Assembly (NCBI GenBank): GCA_905234765.1
Contig: CAJOIF010000011.1
Span: 1-64,000, forward strand
Reading direction: 5' to 3'
Length of the DNA: 64,000 nt
Origin: an uncultured Bacteroidales bacterium
Lineage (GTDB): Bacteria > Bacteroidota > Bacteroidia > Bacteroidales > F082
Shown here piece after piece: positions 1-8,749 of the stretch. Position numbers and translations under genes: made by a program. Within the stretch, counting starts at the first letter, position 1, and every line of letters begins with the position of its first letter. The notes under the pieces are model-generated. The model made no database searches. It worked only from the letters and a program-made list of their open reading frames with translations, and was not told the DNA's origin.

Positions 1-1
1 G

Positions 2-409
2 CCTACCGTCATCCTCGCCAAGGTGCCGAACTACGAGAGCATGGTGGAAGAGATCTTCGGACCCATCATCACCATCTACGTCTACGACGACAACAAGTTC
101 GAGGAGATGTTAGACGTGTGCGACCAGAGCTCGCCTTACGCCCTCACTGGTGCCTTCTTCGGCAACTGTCTGAAGGCCCAGAAGATTGCCAACGACAAGC
201 TGCGCCACGCAGCCGGCAACTACTACGTGAACGACAAGCCCACGGGAGCTGTGGTCGGCATGCAGCCCTTCGGCGGCGCCCGCGCCAGCGGCACCAACGA
301 CAAGGCCGGCGGCCTGTGGAACCTCATCCGCTGGACCAGCCCGCGCGCCATCAAGAACACCTTCGTTCCTGCTGCCGCCTACGGGTATCCGTTCTTGGCG
401 AAGGATTAA
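2..409 (+). CDS. pruA: L-glutamate gamma-semialdehyde (1-pyrroline-5-carboxylate) dehydrogenase, C-terminal part
   Basis: Partial gene: the frame is open from base 2 and the true start lies upstream of the window. About 135 residues are visible, roughly the last quarter of a protein of about 540 residues. The aldehyde dehydrogenase motif EEIFGP and the P5CDH-specific loop PFGGARASGTNDKAGG are both present, followed by the usual C-terminal tail (WTSPRAIKNTF). The family oxidises glutamate semialdehyde to glutamate with NAD+ as the second step of proline degradation, in the cytoplasm. The catalytic Cys lies outside the window, so activity cannot be judged. A hairpin terminator follows 25 nt after the stop codon. 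The identification is secure from the loop motif. Confidence 0.93.
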   Translation, partial: PTVILAKVPNYESMVEEIFGPIITIYVYDDNKFEEMLDVCDQSSPYALTGAFFGNCLKAQKIANDKLRHAAGNYYVNDKPTGAVVGMQPFGGARASGTNDKAGGLWNLIRWTSPRAIKNTFVPAAAYGYPFLAKD

Positions 410-433
410 GAATCTACGACCATAAAAATGAAG

Positions 434-463
434 GAAAATGTGTCAAAATTTTGGCACATTTTC
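434..463 (+). terminator. Intrinsic terminator of pruA, overlapping the next promoter
   Basis: The 15-nt arms 434-448 and 449-463 are inverted repeats with one G-T wobble and are followed by a T-rich tract. The core TGTGTCA recurs in the hairpin at 8675-8709 ahead of the third C25 gene. The right arm carries the TTTG that could serve as the -33 box of the following promoter. Confidence 0.75.
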
Positions 464-481
464 TTTTTTATTTTATTTTTG
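450..481 (+). promoter_or_regulatory. Predicted Bacteroidota promoter for the first C25 protease
   Basis: TTTG at 450-453 and TATTTTTG at 474-481 are separated by 20 nt, close to the consensus TTTG-N19-TAnnTTTG. The predicted transcript start near 488 leaves a leader of about 20 nt before the ATG at 508. Confidence 0.65.
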
Positions 482-507
482 CCGTTTGAGATATAACCCA
501 TACCGCC

Positions 508-3500
508 ATGAAACGTTTGATTCTACTATTCAGCCTCGTGCTCACGTTTGCCTTACTGAAAGCTCAGGAGACCTATCGTTTCCATACCGACGCACCCCAA
601 GGGTTCAGCGTAACGAGCAGCACTACTTCGCATCTTTCACTGCATTACTCTATTCAAGAGTTAGGCATTGCCAACATTGAGAATGGCGAGGTAAAAGGAC
701 AAGAGATTGTATTGAAGGGACAGTTCGCCCCCAACGCTGAGGGACACCCCAACCTGCCTGTGGTCAATCGATTTGTCGCCATCCCACGAGGTGCCACCGT
801 CAGCCTGCAAGTCAAAGAAAACGCAAGCACCGCACTGACCGACATCGACCTGCTCCCGGCGATGCCTGCCCGCTGCGACTTGGCCGAAGGAGAACTTCAA
901 TTGCGTTGGGATGCCGACATCTTCGGGAAGGATGCCAATTTCCCAGCGGAAAACATCGTGCTTTCGACGCCCACGCAGATACGCAGCCTTGACGTAGTTC
1001 TTCTCAGCGTGACGCCCTTCCGTTACAATCCCATGCGAAAGACGTTGGAAGTGATATACGACATCGACATCGACATCCGTTTCGAAGGTGGCAACGGACA
1101 ATTTGGCGAAAGCCGTTATTTCAACCCGGACTGGGCACACATCCTCCGAGGTCTCGTTATCAACGGAGACATGATTCCTACGACAGACTACTACCACTTA
1201 ACTAAAGATGCTCGTGAAAACGATGGCGATGGTTGGGAATACCTCATCATATCACCCGACGATCCAAATATCCTGAGTTGGGCAGACACACTGAAAGCCT
1301 TCCGAACAAAGCAAGGCATCTCAACTAAGATAGCCACACTCACGGAATGTGGAGGCAACAATGCAGACAGCATTCGCAACTATATCCTCAATGCCTATAA
1401 CAATTGGGAGATACCCCCTGCGGCTGTGCTCATTTTTGGCGGCTACTACAACGGCTATGGCATCAAGCCTTACTACCATGTCACAGTTGCCGACTCCTCC
1501 TACAACGCAACAACCTATCCCACCGACTATCCTTATTGCGACATGAACGGCGACAGCCTGGCTGACATGGCTGTTAGCCGCATAACCGCCAGAACTGTAA
1601 ATGAATACCGAATCTTTGTAGAAAAGACCATCCAATATGAAAGCAATCCACCCGCTGACGCCGAGTATTATGACCGCCCCATTATCTCATCGGGGCATGA
1701 AGCCAACAAATGGTTCCTAATCAGTTCACAGAGCGTCGATGGCTTCTATCGCGACAAGCTTGGAAAGCATCCCACCAACCTTTACATGGTCAACTCGGGT
1801 TCCATTCCCACTTCCACTTGGTCAACAGGCTATAATGCCGCAGTCGTATTGGACTATTTCGGTCCCAATGGGCAAAACTACGTCCAAGAGACCCCTGCTT
1901 ATTTAGACGATTGGAGGAGCAAGAACGACTCGATACTATTGTATAATGCGCTCAATGAAGGTTCTTTTTTGACCATGTACCGTGACCACTCCAACTATAA
2001 CGCATGGTGGTGTCCGAAATTCAAATCCATGTTTATCAACTCCATGCTATACGGGCCACCCACCTTCGTGTTATCCATCAGTTGCAGCACCACAAAATTC
2101 GACGCATCGGGCAGATGTCTCATCGACGCCTTCTGCATCAAAGAGAACAGTGGTGCCGTGGGTGGCATTGGCGCGAACACCCTCACTCATTCCTATTTCA
2201 ATGACATCCTCGCGTGGGGCATTTACGACTGCATCTGGCCAGATTTCCTGCCCGACATGGGTAACGCCACGCCACCTGAATTCGTCAGGCCCTCATTCGT
2301 GTTGTCCGAAGCAAAAGCTTATTACGTCTATCATGTTTTCCTGCCTGGTTGGTGGCCTGAAGTCGATCTTTCGCAAATGAACATTTTCTGCTATACAGGC
2401 GATACCTATCTCAACCTTTTCACCGAAGTGCCACAGCAGATGGAAATCACTCATGAACTGTACTGCACGGTGGACGAAAACGAGTTCACCTTAACCGCAG
2501 AAGAAGGCGCTATCGTATGTCTCTCAAAAGGCGGTGAAATCATCGAAGTAACCCGAAGCAACGGGCAACCTCACACTTTCGCATTGCCACAAATGGAAGT
2601 GGGCGACCACTTTACCGTTACCGCCACCAAGCAGAACCATTTCCGTTACGAGCATAAGGTGTATGTCATTCCAAGCAGCGGCCCATACGTAGCCATTGAA
2701 AGGAACGGATTGTTGGTCGAGAATGATTTCGGAGTCTTCCACAACGGCGAAAACGCACACATCGGCCTCAAACTTCACAACTATGGCAACGACATGGCCT
2801 CAAACGTCACAATCAACCTTTCTTGCGATTCTCCTTACATCGAGATCACACAAGGCACCTGCCAACTCCAGAACATTGCTTCGGATCACACCGTCACCAT
2901 CAACGATGCTTTCCGTTTCGACATTGCCGACGACATCCCCGACATGACCGAAGTGACCTTCACCTTCCATATCAACGATGGCGGCAGCGACAAGGAATTC
3001 AATATCGCGCAGACCATTGCTGCGCCCTTGTTCGTCATCAAGCCCGACATCACCTATAAGAACGAGAATCAGGAGTCGGTTCTCCAATTCGTCAAAAACG
3101 GCATCACTGACGTCCATGTCCAAATCGCCAACGAAGGCCATTTCAACAGTGGTCCCTCCCTCGTGCAATTTGAGATACAGGCACCCTTCATCACCATCGA
3201 CGCGCCTTCTATTACTATCGATGCCCTCGAAAAAGGCTGTACCAACGAGATAGTCTTCAGGGTGCATTCACAACAAAGCCTATGCGAGGAAGCTTGGCTA
3301 AACACAAGCATTCAAGTCAGTGATGGCATCCGTCAGACCGCCATGGGCACCCTTCTCCCTTACGGCGGATTCAACGAAAGTTTCGACCCAAACTCCTTCA
3401 ACATGCACGATTGGCAGATGTCGGGAGATGGACCTTGGATGGTGACAAATGAAGTATTCCATACGGAAGGATACAGTGCCAGATCTGGAGAGATCACCCA

Positions 3501-4560
3501 CAACCAATCCAGTTCCATGTCTATCACCCAGACAGTCCTAGGAAACGAAATCAGTTTCTTCAAGAAAGTGTCGTCAGAGACCAACTACGACTTTTTGCAT
3601 TTTTACATTGACGAAGAAGACATGGGCGCATGGTCGGGCGACTATCAATGGGGCGAAGAGAGATTCCCGGTGTCACAAGGCACCCACACTTTCAAATGGT
3701 CCTACGTCAAAGACTATTCAGTGAATTCGGGACATGACTGCGCATGGATTGACGATATCAGCATTTGGCCGGCACACTCTACCATCGCCTATTCAGGCGG
3801 CACCATGACATCCTGCGCGGATACAAGCGTCCCCATCACCTGCAACTATGCCTACGATTATCAAGTTTTGGAATGGTTCACGGAGGGTGATGGCAGTTTC
3901 GATGACGTTACAGCCTTACATCCCGTTTACACTCCAGGTCCCAACGACATAGCCAATGGAGGTACTGTGTTACGGTTCCATGTTGATAATATCCTCAGTA
4001 CCTTGCAGCTCATCCTGACCGACGAAATCCATTTGGGTAATGAAATCATCGGCGACGATATGATTAATCCCGACAAACCCATTAGCCACTATTCCATCGC
4101 AGGAGCCAATGGCCTGTCTTACCTCTGGCAATTGGAACCGACAGAGGCAGGTTTCATCATCAACCACGGTAACGCCATCGACATTGTTTGGGACTTCAGA
4201 CACGATATCACTGAAGCCACCCTCAATGTCTCCTCCGATGCCAGTTGCAGCCACGAGACGCTCAGCAAAACCATCCAAATCAGCCTTGTTTCCCTTTCGG
4301 AGGAAAGCCCATCAAGTTTCAGTCTTTACCCCAACCCAACCGATGGCAAAGTCTATCTCATCCCAGGGCAAGACTTCCAAAGCAAGTCGGTCGTCGAAGT
4401 GTATAATATGATGGGCACCCGTTTGACAGCCAACACCCACCGTAACTTGTCCAAAGGCCAAAGCATTGAAATAGACCTACAACATTACGCACCGGGCATT
4501 TACATCATCAAACTATGCAACGACGAAGGCTGTTGGAGTCAGAAAGTAAGTGTCAGATAA
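508..4560 (+). CDS. Gingipain-type (C25) cysteine protease with T9SS sorting domain, copy 1
   Basis: A 1350-residue secreted protein. Residues 1-20 form a signal peptide ending LLKAQ. A C25-type propeptide region follows (about 20-190), then the caspase-like C25 catalytic domain (about 240-650). The probable catalytic pair is His494 in the motif YRDHS and Cys526 in LSISCS; their 32-residue spacing matches that of gingipain R. Downstream are Ig-like segments, a jelly-roll domain (about 953-1086), a PKD-like domain and a T9SS type A sorting domain from about 1272 (YPNPTDGKVYL to the C-terminus). The family cleaves proteins at the cell surface after T9SS export. Substrate specificity (Arg, Lys or other) cannot be read here. 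It is the first of three paralogues in a row and is closest to the third. The start is fixed by the signal peptide and by the promoter 27 nt upstream. Confidence 0.87.
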   Translation: MKRLILLFSLVLTFALLKAQETYRFHTDAPQGFSVTSSTTSHLSLHYSIQELGIANIENGEVKGQEIVLKGQFAPNAEGHPNLPVVNRFVAIPRGATVSLQVKENASTALTDIDLLPAMPARCDLAEGELQLRWDADIFGKDANFPAENIVLSTPTQIRSLDVVLLSVTPFRYNPMRKTLEVIYDIDIDIRFEGGNGQFGESRYFNPDWAHILRGLVINGDMIPTTDYYHLTKDARENDGDGWEYLIISPDDPNILSWADTLKAFRTKQGISTKIATLTECGGNNADSIRNYILNAYNNWEIPPAAVLIFGGYYNGYGIKPYYHVTVADSSYNATTYPTDYPYCDMNGDSLADMAVSRITARTVNEYRIFVEKTIQYESNPPADAEYYDRPIISSGHEANKWFLISSQSVDGFYRDKLGKHPTNLYMVNSGSIPTSTWSTGYNAAVVLDYFGPNGQNYVQETPAYLDDWRSKNDSILLYNALNEGSFLTMYRDHSNYNAWWCPKFKSMFINSMLYGPPTFVLSISCSTTKFDASGRCLIDAFCIKENSGAVGGIGANTLTHSYFNDILAWGIYDCIWPDFLPDMGNATPPEFVRPSFVLSEAKAYYVYHVFLPGWWPEVDLSQMNIFCYTGDTYLNLFTEVPQQMEITHELYCTVDENEFTLTAEEGAIVCLSKGGEIIEVTRSNGQPHTFALPQMEVGDHFTVTATKQNHFRYEHKVYVIPSSGPYVAIERNGLLVENDFGVFHNGENAHIGLKLHNYGNDMASNVTINLSCDSPYIEITQGTCQLQNIASDHTVTINDAFRFDIADDIPDMTEVTFTFHINDGGSDKEFNIAQTIAAPLFVIKPDITYKNENQESVLQFVKNGITDVHVQIANEGHFNSGPSLVQFEIQAPFITIDAPSITIDALEKGCTNEIVFRVHSQQSLCEEAWLNTSIQVSDGIRQTAMGTLLPYGGFNESFDPNSFNMHDWQMSGDGPWMVTNEVFHTEGYSARSGEITHNQSSSMSITQTVLGNEISFFKKVSSETNYDFLHFYIDEEDMGAWSGDYQWGEERFPVSQGTHTFKWSYVKDYSVNSGHDCAWIDDISIWPAHSTIAYSGGTMTSCADTSVPITCNYAYDYQVLEWFTEGDGSFDDVTALHPVYTPGPNDIANGGTVLRFHVDNILSTLQLILTDEIHLGNEIIGDDMINPDKPISHYSIAGANGLSYLWQLEPTEAGFIINHGNAIDIVWDFRHDITEATLNVSSDASCSHETLSKTIQISLVSLSEESPSSFSLYPNPTDGKVYLIPGQDFQSKSVVEVYNMMGTRLTANTHRNLSKGQSIEIDLQHYAPGIYIIKLCNDEGCWSQKVSVR

Positions 4561-4582
4561 CATCAAATCGAGAACTATAACT

Positions 4583-7500
4583 ATGAAGAAAGCATTGTTT
4601 TTCGTCCTTGCCATCATAGCAAGCATCACAATACAAGCCCAAGAATACCGCTTCAACGGTGAGCCTAACGGCTTCCGCATCACTAGCAGAAACAGCAACC
4701 AACTGACCTTCAGGCATAACCTTGGAGCTGTCACCATTGAGAGTGTCAACCGTGCCGAAGTACAGGGACAAGTCATCACTCTTTCGGGCATTTACCTGCC
4801 CAATGTGGCCGGTGCCCCCGATTTGCCGAGCAGCAGCACCTACGTCGCCATCCCCAATGGCTCAACAGCCTCACTGAAGATGATCTCTTCCAAAACTAAA
4901 ACCATCAACAATGTCGACCTCATCCCAGCGGCTGTGCCCCAACTCGACAACGACGACTCCCCTGCCGTATACCAAAAAGACATGAGCATCTACGGACGCA
5001 ATGCCTTTTATCCCGAATCTCCGTTCATTCTGTCAGAAGTCACCGAAATCCGTGGTGTGCAGGTAGTTCAGGTGGACGTGATGCCTTTCCAATACAATCC
5101 AGTCACCAAGGAGTTGGTCGTCTACAGTGACATAGAGTTCCAGCTTGACGTGGAAGGCGGCAACGGCACCATCGGCGACCTTCGCTATCGCACTCCAGAA
5201 TGGGACCAAATCCTTCAAGATGTGATCCTCAACCGCGAAGATTTGCCCGAGGTGGACTATGGAGAGTGCCTCCGCAAACACTATGAAAACCGCGAGACAG
5301 GCTGCGAATACATAATCATTACTCCCAATGACGACAAAATCGTCTCATTGGCCGACAGTATCAAGCAGTTCAGGACCGAACAAGGCATTCCCACTGAAGT
5401 CTATACCGTATCACAATGCGGTGGCAACAACCAGACCTCTATCAGGAACTTCATACGCAACGCCTACAACAACTGGGACATGCCACCTGCGGCCGTTCTT
5501 TTCCTTGGCGACCACAACTCGGACGGTACTAAAGGCATTGTGTCCTATACCATGAACAACCATCCTGGAGGCAACGGATACAATCCTTACATCTCCGACC
5601 ACGCCTATGCGGTCATGGGCAACAACCACATGCCTCAGATCATTGTTGGCCGCATCACGGGTCGCGACTACGATGAGATGTACCACATGATCAAAAAAGA
5701 CCTCGACTACGAGCGCAGGCCACCCACCAATCCCGATTTCTACGACCACCCCATCACCGCCATGGGATTCCAGTTGGAGCGTTGGTTCCAGTTGTGTTCG
5801 GAAGTAGTGAACGGTTTCTGGGAGCACAGCCTTGAGAAACACCCTGTCCGTCAGAACGCCATCTACCAAGGCACGCCCGGCAGCCTTTGGTCAACATACG
5901 ACCACACGAACACCGTGCTCAACTATTTCGGGCCTAACGGTTGCGGCTACATTCCGCAAACCATGTCGCACCTCAACGATTGGAGTGCGAACGGCAACAG
6001 CGTGAACGAAGCCATCAACAGCGGTGCTTTCATCATCCAGCACCGCGACCATGGTGCCGAGGAAGTCTGGGGCGAGCCCAGTTACGGACTCGGTTATATC
6101 AGGCGTCTGACCAACCAAGACCTCACCTACGTCATGTCGAACAACTGTCTCACAGGTCGGTTCAACTACTCGGGCACCAACGGCGACGGATGCTTTGCCG
6201 AGGTTTTCCACCGCCATCAGCACGGCGCCTTGGGCCTCATTGCCGCCACACAGGTGTCCTATTCTTTTGTCAACGACGTTTACGTTTGGGGTGTTTATGA
6301 CAACATGTGGCCCGACTTTATGCCCACCTACGGCACACAACATGCCACCAATTTCCTCCGTCCCGCCTTTGGCAATGCAGCCGGAAAATTCTTCCTCAAG
6401 CAATCCTCGTGGACCGATGACGGTGTCAAGGAAATCACCTTTTACCTTTTCCACCAACACGGTGACGCCTTTATGAACCTTTACAGCGAAGTGCCGCAAA
6501 AACTCGCCGTTGAGATGCTACCCGTACTCCCAGCCGGAAGCGAGCAATACCAAGTGAAGGCCGATGAAGGCGCCGTCATCTGTTTGACTGCCAACGGACA
6601 AATCATAGGCTTTGACAATGCCACAGGTGACACTCAATACGTAGCCATCACGCCTCAAGAAGCCGGCACCAAAGTGAAGCTCACCATTACCAAACAAAAC
6701 TACTACCGTTACGAGCATTCCATCAAAACGATACCCAACGAAGGACCGTATCTGATTTTCAATGCAATCGCCATCAACGACGAGGAAGGCAATGGAAACC
6801 AAGCCCCTGACTACAATGAGACCTGCCATTTCGACATCCGACTTCACAATGTGGGATTTGCTACCATGGACGGTTTCAGCGCCACGCTCTCCTGCACCCA
6901 TCCCGCCGTTGAAATCATCCAAAACACTTCTTCTTTCAGCAGCATGAACATTGACGAGACACAATTCCAAAGCAATGCTTTCACTGTGCACTTTGGAGAT
7001 GCTTTGGCCAACCAGGAAAAAGTGAAGTTTTACATAAGGATGGAAAATGAAGGCTACGTCTTCAATGACAGCGTGACGGTCACAGTCAACGCCCCCATCC
7101 TGAAATACGGGAACATGGTCATCACCGATCTTGAAGGCATAGAGATGGACCGCTTGATGAAAGGGACTGCCGCCAATCTAACCTTTGATATTGAAAACCA
7201 AGGAGATAGCAAGTCATTAGAAATCAGCAACACAATCCATGTTTTAGCTCCTTTCATCCAAGTCGCGGAAAATGAAGTCACCATCCCGTCCATAGATGCC
7301 GGAGCCAACGGGCAGGTCACTTTCCGTGTCGACGTGGACGAAGATGCCGATGAAACCATCATCAACTACACTTTGCAAGCCGAAAGCGGATCCCACACTG
7401 ATTGGATTGAACGCCACACCTCCATCGGCTATACCTCCGAGGACTTTGAGGGCGAGACCTTAAATGGTGACCTTCAATGGCAATTAGGCTCTGGCATCAA

Positions 7501-8650
7501 AAAGTGGACTGTCGTAGAAGACATCACTGCCCATGGTGGCCATTGCTTGCGGTCGCCGTCCATCAACAACAGCAATTCTTCCAACCTATATATTGGCATC
7601 AACACCGACGCTGACGACATGTTCTCGTTCTATTACAGGACTTCCACCGAGGATGGCGACGAACTTCAGCTCTGTCTCAATGGCATCATTGTGGGTAGAT
7701 GGAGCGGCATTTCGAGCTGGGAACGCTTCGAACATCCTTTGCCTGCTGGAGAAAACCTGCTTCAGTTTACCTTCAAGAAAAACGCGCAAGGCAGTGCCGG
7801 CGAAGACGCTGTCATGGTCGACCATTTCAGTTTCCCACCTTTCGCCAAGTTGGTGCTTTATGCCGGCGATGACACTGAAGCGTGTTCCAATTCGACTTTC
7901 ACTCCCAACGGCTATATCTACAACCAAAGAACGATCGCATGGACGACCAATGGTGACGGCACTTTCGATGATGCCACATTAGAACACCCAGCATATACCT
8001 TTGGTGAAAACGACAAGACCGAAGGACAAGTCGCGCTAACCCTCATCGGCACCTCACTGTTGGATGGAAGCCAACAAAACAGCACCGTTGTCGTGAGCAT
8101 TTCGTCTGGCCTTGATCCTAACTACAGTCCCGAGGCGCCGTCAGGAGAGACCCTTATCGACCTGCGTTTAATCAGCCAAAGCGAGTACATGGCTGAAGAA
8201 ATCGAGGATGTCATCTACACTTGGAGCATTGAACCAGAAACGGCGGGCGCCATCGTTGGCGAAAGTTCTCACGCCCTCGTGGAATGGGACAGCGACTATC
8301 GCGGTGAGGCCAAAGTCATGTATGTTTACGAGAATGCTTGCGGTGCCACTTCCCTTTCAGAGCCTCTCACGGTCAACATATTCAATTCTACTGGAATCCA
8401 TGAGCAACAAAGCGCTGCTGTTGAGGTTTATCCGAATCCTGCAAACGGCGTCCTTTACGTAAAATCCAACCTTAAAGGTGAAGCTATCTTGCGTGTCATT
8501 GACCCATTAGGAAGAGTGGTTTATGAATGCAGAATGATGAATAATGAATGCAGAATGGAGTCTTCCAAGTTGGGCGGCGATGGCATTTACACGTTGCAAA
8601 TCATCCAAAACGATGTCGTGACAAGTGTCAAAGTCGTCGTAATGCCTTAA
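4583..8650 (+). CDS. Gingipain-type (C25) cysteine protease with T9SS sorting domain, copy 2
   Basis: The frame is open further upstream, overlapping copy 1, but the ATG at 4583 gives a clean signal peptide (MKKALFFVLAII, cleavage after QAQ), so it is chosen; this gives 1355 residues. The layout is propeptide, C25 domain, Ig-like regions, a jelly-roll from about residue 950, a PKD-like region, and a T9SS tail from about residue 1280 (VEVYPNPANG). The likely catalytic residues are His490 (QHRDHG) and Cys522 (MSNNCL). It sits 22 nt after copy 1 with no promoter between, so the two are probably co-transcribed. It is the most divergent of the three copies. The T9SS domain contains an inserted peptide encoded by a short direct repeat at 8523-8557. 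A terminator hairpin follows the stop. Confidence 0.87.
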   Translation: MKKALFFVLAIIASITIQAQEYRFNGEPNGFRITSRNSNQLTFRHNLGAVTIESVNRAEVQGQVITLSGIYLPNVAGAPDLPSSSTYVAIPNGSTASLKMISSKTKTINNVDLIPAAVPQLDNDDSPAVYQKDMSIYGRNAFYPESPFILSEVTEIRGVQVVQVDVMPFQYNPVTKELVVYSDIEFQLDVEGGNGTIGDLRYRTPEWDQILQDVILNREDLPEVDYGECLRKHYENRETGCEYIIITPNDDKIVSLADSIKQFRTEQGIPTEVYTVSQCGGNNQTSIRNFIRNAYNNWDMPPAAVLFLGDHNSDGTKGIVSYTMNNHPGGNGYNPYISDHAYAVMGNNHMPQIIVGRITGRDYDEMYHMIKKDLDYERRPPTNPDFYDHPITAMGFQLERWFQLCSEVVNGFWEHSLEKHPVRQNAIYQGTPGSLWSTYDHTNTVLNYFGPNGCGYIPQTMSHLNDWSANGNSVNEAINSGAFIIQHRDHGAEEVWGEPSYGLGYIRRLTNQDLTYVMSNNCLTGRFNYSGTNGDGCFAEVFHRHQHGALGLIAATQVSYSFVNDVYVWGVYDNMWPDFMPTYGTQHATNFLRPAFGNAAGKFFLKQSSWTDDGVKEITFYLFHQHGDAFMNLYSEVPQKLAVEMLPVLPAGSEQYQVKADEGAVICLTANGQIIGFDNATGDTQYVAITPQEAGTKVKLTITKQNYYRYEHSIKTIPNEGPYLIFNAIAINDEEGNGNQAPDYNETCHFDIRLHNVGFATMDGFSATLSCTHPAVEIIQNTSSFSSMNIDETQFQSNAFTVHFGDALANQEKVKFYIRMENEGYVFNDSVTVTVNAPILKYGNMVITDLEGIEMDRLMKGTAANLTFDIENQGDSKSLEISNTIHVLAPFIQVAENEVTIPSIDAGANGQVTFRVDVDEDADETIINYTLQAESGSHTDWIERHTSIGYTSEDFEGETLNGDLQWQLGSGIKKWTVVEDITAHGGHCLRSPSINNSNSSNLYIGINTDADDMFSFYYRTSTEDGDELQLCLNGIIVGRWSGISSWERFEHPLPAGENLLQFTFKKNAQGSAGEDAVMVDHFSFPPFAKLVLYAGDDTEACSNSTFTPNGYIYNQRTIAWTTNGDGTFDDATLEHPAYTFGENDKTEGQVALTLIGTSLLDGSQQNSTVVVSISSGLDPNYSPEAPSGETLIDLRLISQSEYMAEEIEDVIYTWSIEPETAGAIVGESSHALVEWDSDYRGEAKVMYVYENACGATSLSEPLTVNIFNSTGIHEQQSAAVEVYPNPANGVLYVKSNLKGEAILRVIDPLGRVVYECRMMNNECRMESSKLGGDGIYTLQIIQNDVVTSVKVVVMP
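8523..8557 (+). repeat. In-frame direct repeat of 14 nt inside the T9SS domain of C25 copy 2
   Basis: ATGAATGCAGAATG occurs at 8523-8536 and again at 8544-8557, with a 21-nt period (7 codons). It encodes ECRMMNNECRME within an otherwise ordinary sorting domain. Similar ATGAATGCAGAATG-type repeats are familiar to me from intergenic regions of other bacteria; that comparison is from memory. Confidence 0.7.
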
Positions 8651-8674
8651 TGGGATAAAATTCCCACTCCCTTG

Positions 8675-8709
8675 AAAAAAATGTGTCAAAACACTTGACA
8701 CATTTTTTT
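8675..8709 (+). terminator. Perfect 15-bp terminator hairpin after C25 copy 2
   Basis: Left arm 8675-8689 and right arm 8695-8709 are perfectly complementary around a 5-nt loop (8690-8694). The stem runs A7-TGTGTCAA against TTGACACA-T7. It shares its TGTGTCA core with the pruA terminator and also holds the TTG of the next promoter. Confidence 0.85.
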
Positions 8710-8724
8710 ATTTTTGTACTTTTG
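8694..8724 (+). promoter_or_regulatory. Predicted promoter for C25 copy 3
   Basis: CTTG at 8694-8697 is followed by a 19-nt spacer and TACTTTTG at 8717-8724, an almost exact TTTG-N19-TAnnTTTG match. The predicted transcript start near 8731 lies at or beyond the ATG at 8729, so translation more likely begins at the ATG at 8750. Confidence 0.75.
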
Positions 8725-8749
8725 TCGCATGAAACAAACTTTTTTAGTT

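Noticed and set aside
4550..4582. Upstream GTG start for C25 copy 2 overlapping copy 1
   Set aside because: The extra 11 codons precede and spoil the signal peptide; ATG 4583 is preferred.
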